From an uncultured Flavobacterium sp. (GTDB lineage Bacteria > Bacteroidota > Bacteroidia > Flavobacteriales > Flavobacteriaceae): a DNA stretch of 5,560 nucleotides. A model generated the notes under the pieces. It made no database searches, had not been told where the DNA came from, and worked only from the letters and a program-made list of their open reading frames with translations. The stretch is from contig CAMLKV010000176.1 of the NCBI GenBank assembly GCA_946480635.1, positions 1 to 5,560 on the forward strand, given 5' to 3'. A program made the translations under genes and the position numbers. This document shows, piece by piece, positions 4,434-5,560 of the stretch (the stretch's first letter is position 1; each line of letters starts with the position of its first letter).

Positions 4434-4832
4434 ATGATAACCAAAAAATCTAAATTAGAATCTTTTCTCCCTAAAAAAATTGACACTTTATCAAAAAATG
4501 ATATTGAAGAAATTGCTTTTAAGATTATTGCGAGTTTAGATTTCAAGTCTAAAAAACAAATGCAAATTTTAAACTCAATTCCTTTCAACACGAATACTTT
4601 TCGTAGGGATTTAAAAGATAAATTTGAAAGTTTGGAAAGATTCGAAAATGAAAAACAACATTTAAGAAATGAGCTCTTTGTTGTTGACCAAGAAATAATT
4701 TCAAAAAACTATAATAGCAAATTCAGATTCAAACATTTTCTATCAGATAAACAGATCGATGTTACTTCAAATCGACAACTTAAAGAGTTAATCCGAGAAT
4801 ATAAAAAACTGAAAAATCAAGCCAGCTCATAA
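4434..4832 (+). CDS. Charged, mostly helical small protein, unknown function
   Basis: This encodes 132 residues. The ATG is 33 bases after the cassette junction at 4400/4401, consistent with the other cassettes. The protein has no signal peptide or membrane helix and is rich in Lys, Glu, Asp, Phe and Ile. Predicted helices include KNDIEEIAFKIIASL (about 21-35), FRRDLKDKFESLERFENEKQ (about 56-75), which could form a short coiled coil, and RQLKELIREYKKLKNQ (about 114-129). The shape is that of a soluble cytosolic accessory protein; I do not recognise it. The TAA stop at 4830-4832 lies in GCTCATAAC (4825-4833), which resembles an R'' box matching this cassette's start, but no attC stem follows. 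The next gene starts 14 bases downstream, so the two are probably co-transcribed. Confidence 0.75.
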   Translation: MITKKSKLESFLPKKIDTLSKNDIEEIAFKIIASLDFKSKKQMQILNSIPFNTNTFRRDLKDKFESLERFENEKQHLRNELFVVDQEIISKNYNSKFRFKHFLSDKQIDVTSNRQLKELIREYKKLKNQASS

Positions 4833-4833
4833 C
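4825..4833 (+). other. Possible orphan R'' box (GCTCATAAC) without attC stem
   Basis: The complement of GCTCATAAC is GTTATGAGC, matching this cassette's start GTTATGTGC (4400-4408) at 8 of 9 positions. It contains the stop codon of the gene at 4434, just as in sites 1 and 2. No arm sequence (AGCGG-type) or R' box follows, and the next gene starts at 4847. It may be the remnant of a deleted attC or a chance match. Confidence 0.3.
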
Positions 4834-4846
4834 ACCTTCTAAAATT

Positions 4847-5434
4847 ATGTACAATAAATTCACAGATGACGAACTTATCGAAGCATACACCACAATGATG
4901 GATTATTCAGGTAAAGCTGATGAAAGCATTTTAAAGGAAATCGATCATCGCGGTGGATTAGAAAGATTTCTTAAAGAAATAGAACAAAAAAATATAAATA
5001 AAGCTGAATCAGACAGAGTATTAAATGAATTAATTAAGCTTAATAAAGAAGGTTTTAGTCTTGACGAAATTAAATCAAATATTTCATCCGAACTTTGGAC
5101 AAAACAGCATTTAAACGCATTCATAGAAAATAGATATATCAAGCATCAATTGTTTCTTAATGACAAATCAATTGATAAAGAATTGATTTTGAAGAGTATC
5201 CTAGGAATAGCAATTGCTAGTTTTGCAGGAACTGGTTTAATTTTACTAATCGTAATCGTATTTAAATTTGCTCATTTTGGGCTTTTAGTACCAGTTTATT
5301 TTTTATCCTATATGGTAATTAAGGGTTTCACTGGAAAAACACATAATAACGGAATAGTTTTTATTGCTTGCTTAATAGCAACCATTATTTCTGGAATTTC
5401 ATTCTTCTATATTATGAATCGATTAGCTGGTTAA
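4847..5434 (+). CDS. Protein with soluble helical N-terminus and three C-terminal membrane helices
   Basis: This encodes 195 residues. Residues 1-110 are soluble and helical, starting YNKFTDDELIEAYTTMMDYSG, with an RGGLERFL segment at about 35-42 and a charged helix around 45-68. Hydrophobic helices lie at about 115-138 (ILGIAIASFAGTGLILLIVI), 142-158 and 168-189, with a short basic loop (KGFTGKTHNN) between the last two. The N-terminal half is predicted cytosolic. I have an impression of similar uncharacterised flavobacterial proteins but cannot name a family. It sits 14 bases after one gene and five bases before an acetyltransferase start, which suggests an operon. No catalytic motif is visible. 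Confidence 0.8.
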   Translation: MYNKFTDDELIEAYTTMMDYSGKADESILKEIDHRGGLERFLKEIEQKNINKAESDRVLNELIKLNKEGFSLDEIKSNISSELWTKQHLNAFIENRYIKHQLFLNDKSIDKELILKSILGIAIASFAGTGLILLIVIVFKFAHFGLLVPVYFLSYMVIKGFTGKTHNNGIVFIACLIATIISGISFFYIMNRLAG

Positions 5435-5439
5435 AAAGT

Positions 5440-5560
5440 ATGAAAGACATAACAATATACAAAGACCAATTTTCCATCTCAACAGACAAGTCAAGATTAG
5501 ATATAGATTCTATTCATGAGTTTTTATCAACCAAAGCCTATTGGTGTTTAAACATTCCTA
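5440..5560 (+). CDS. GNAT-family N-acetyltransferase, N-terminal part (cut by window end)
   Basis: The ATG at 5440 begins five bases after the previous stop; the first 40 residues are visible and the frame runs off the window. The segment pattern 'ITIYKDQFSISTDKSRLDID' then 'IHEFLSTKAYW...NIP' matches the start of the common bacterial GNAT family in which a helix ending in L(S)..SYW..gip precedes the acetyl-CoA fold. The CoA-binding motif (Q/RxxGxG/A) would lie beyond the window, so the activity cannot be confirmed and the substrate is unknown. Acetyltransferases are frequent cassette cargo, but with no attC before it here it could equally belong to the chromosome beyond the array. Confidence 0.65.
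   Translation, partial: MKDITIYKDQFSISTDKSRLDIDSIHEFLSTKAYWCLNIP

Noticed and set aside
4409..4591. Reverse-strand open frame of 60 codons
   Set aside because: It is antisense to the start of the gene at 4434, with low-complexity composition and no supporting signal.
4945..5142. Reverse-strand open frame of 65 codons
   Set aside because: It is antisense to the soluble part of the gene at 4847, which is well spaced within an operon.
5447..5453. ACATAAC as the R'' box closing the last cassette
   Set aside because: It matches the predicted box over seven bases, but it lies inside the acetyltransferase reading frame (Asp-Ile-Thr codons), has no stop codon at it and no attC stem after it.

Overview
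The window looks like Bacteroidota DNA, most likely a Flavobacterium-like member of the Flavobacteriia. The evidence is high AT content, Lys/Asn/Ile/Phe-rich proteins, no Shine-Dalgarno sequences before the starts, several TAnnTTTG motifs (the Bacteroidota -7 promoter element), and a lipoprotein built from Reg_prop propeller blades. This assignment is inferred from style; no marker gene is present.

The window is organised as a linear array of integron-type gene cassettes with no integrase in view, a layout usually called a CALIN (cluster of attC sites lacking an integrase). All intact genes are on the + strand. Six long imperfect palindromes (about 183-368, 1149-1284, 1655-1789, 2151-2320, 3044-3176, 4272-4406) behave like attC sites. 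Each starts with a YAAC-type R'' box at or just after a stop codon and ends with a GTTA-type R' box 22-35 bases before the next gene start. The strongest evidence is cassette-specific: the first bases of each cassette (after G of R') are complementary to the R'' box at that cassette's own far end, as required if both came from one attC on an excised circle. This holds for all five complete cassettes: GTTAGGTG/CACCTAAC, GTTAACGGC/GCCGTTAAC, GTTAGCAGTA/TACTTCTAAC, a 13-of-14 match in the fourth, and TTGTGCG/CACACAA in the fifth.

Layout: (0) 3' end of an unknown gene, 3-188; (1) cassette 363-1276, a two-helix membrane protein with a long cytosolic tail; (2) cassette 1277-1783, which has no gene and holds ten 21-bp tandem repeats; (3) cassette 1784-2311, a small soluble protein with a GMYIG motif; (4) cassette 2312-3170, a two-helix membrane protein with a beta-rich domain; (5) cassette 3171-4400, a lipoprotein forming a complete seven-bladed Reg_prop propeller; (6) from 4401, three close-packed genes: a charged helical protein, a protein with three C-terminal membrane helices, and the start of a GNAT acetyltransferase cut by the window end.

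Five of the six attC-like sites contain a perfect TAnnTTTG motif between their arms, pointing into the next cassette. The one site without it (1149-1284) precedes the gene-less cassette. The cassettes may therefore each carry, at their 3' end, a promoter for the next cassette. The cargo genes share no obvious pathway, as expected of a cassette array; several are membrane or envelope proteins.
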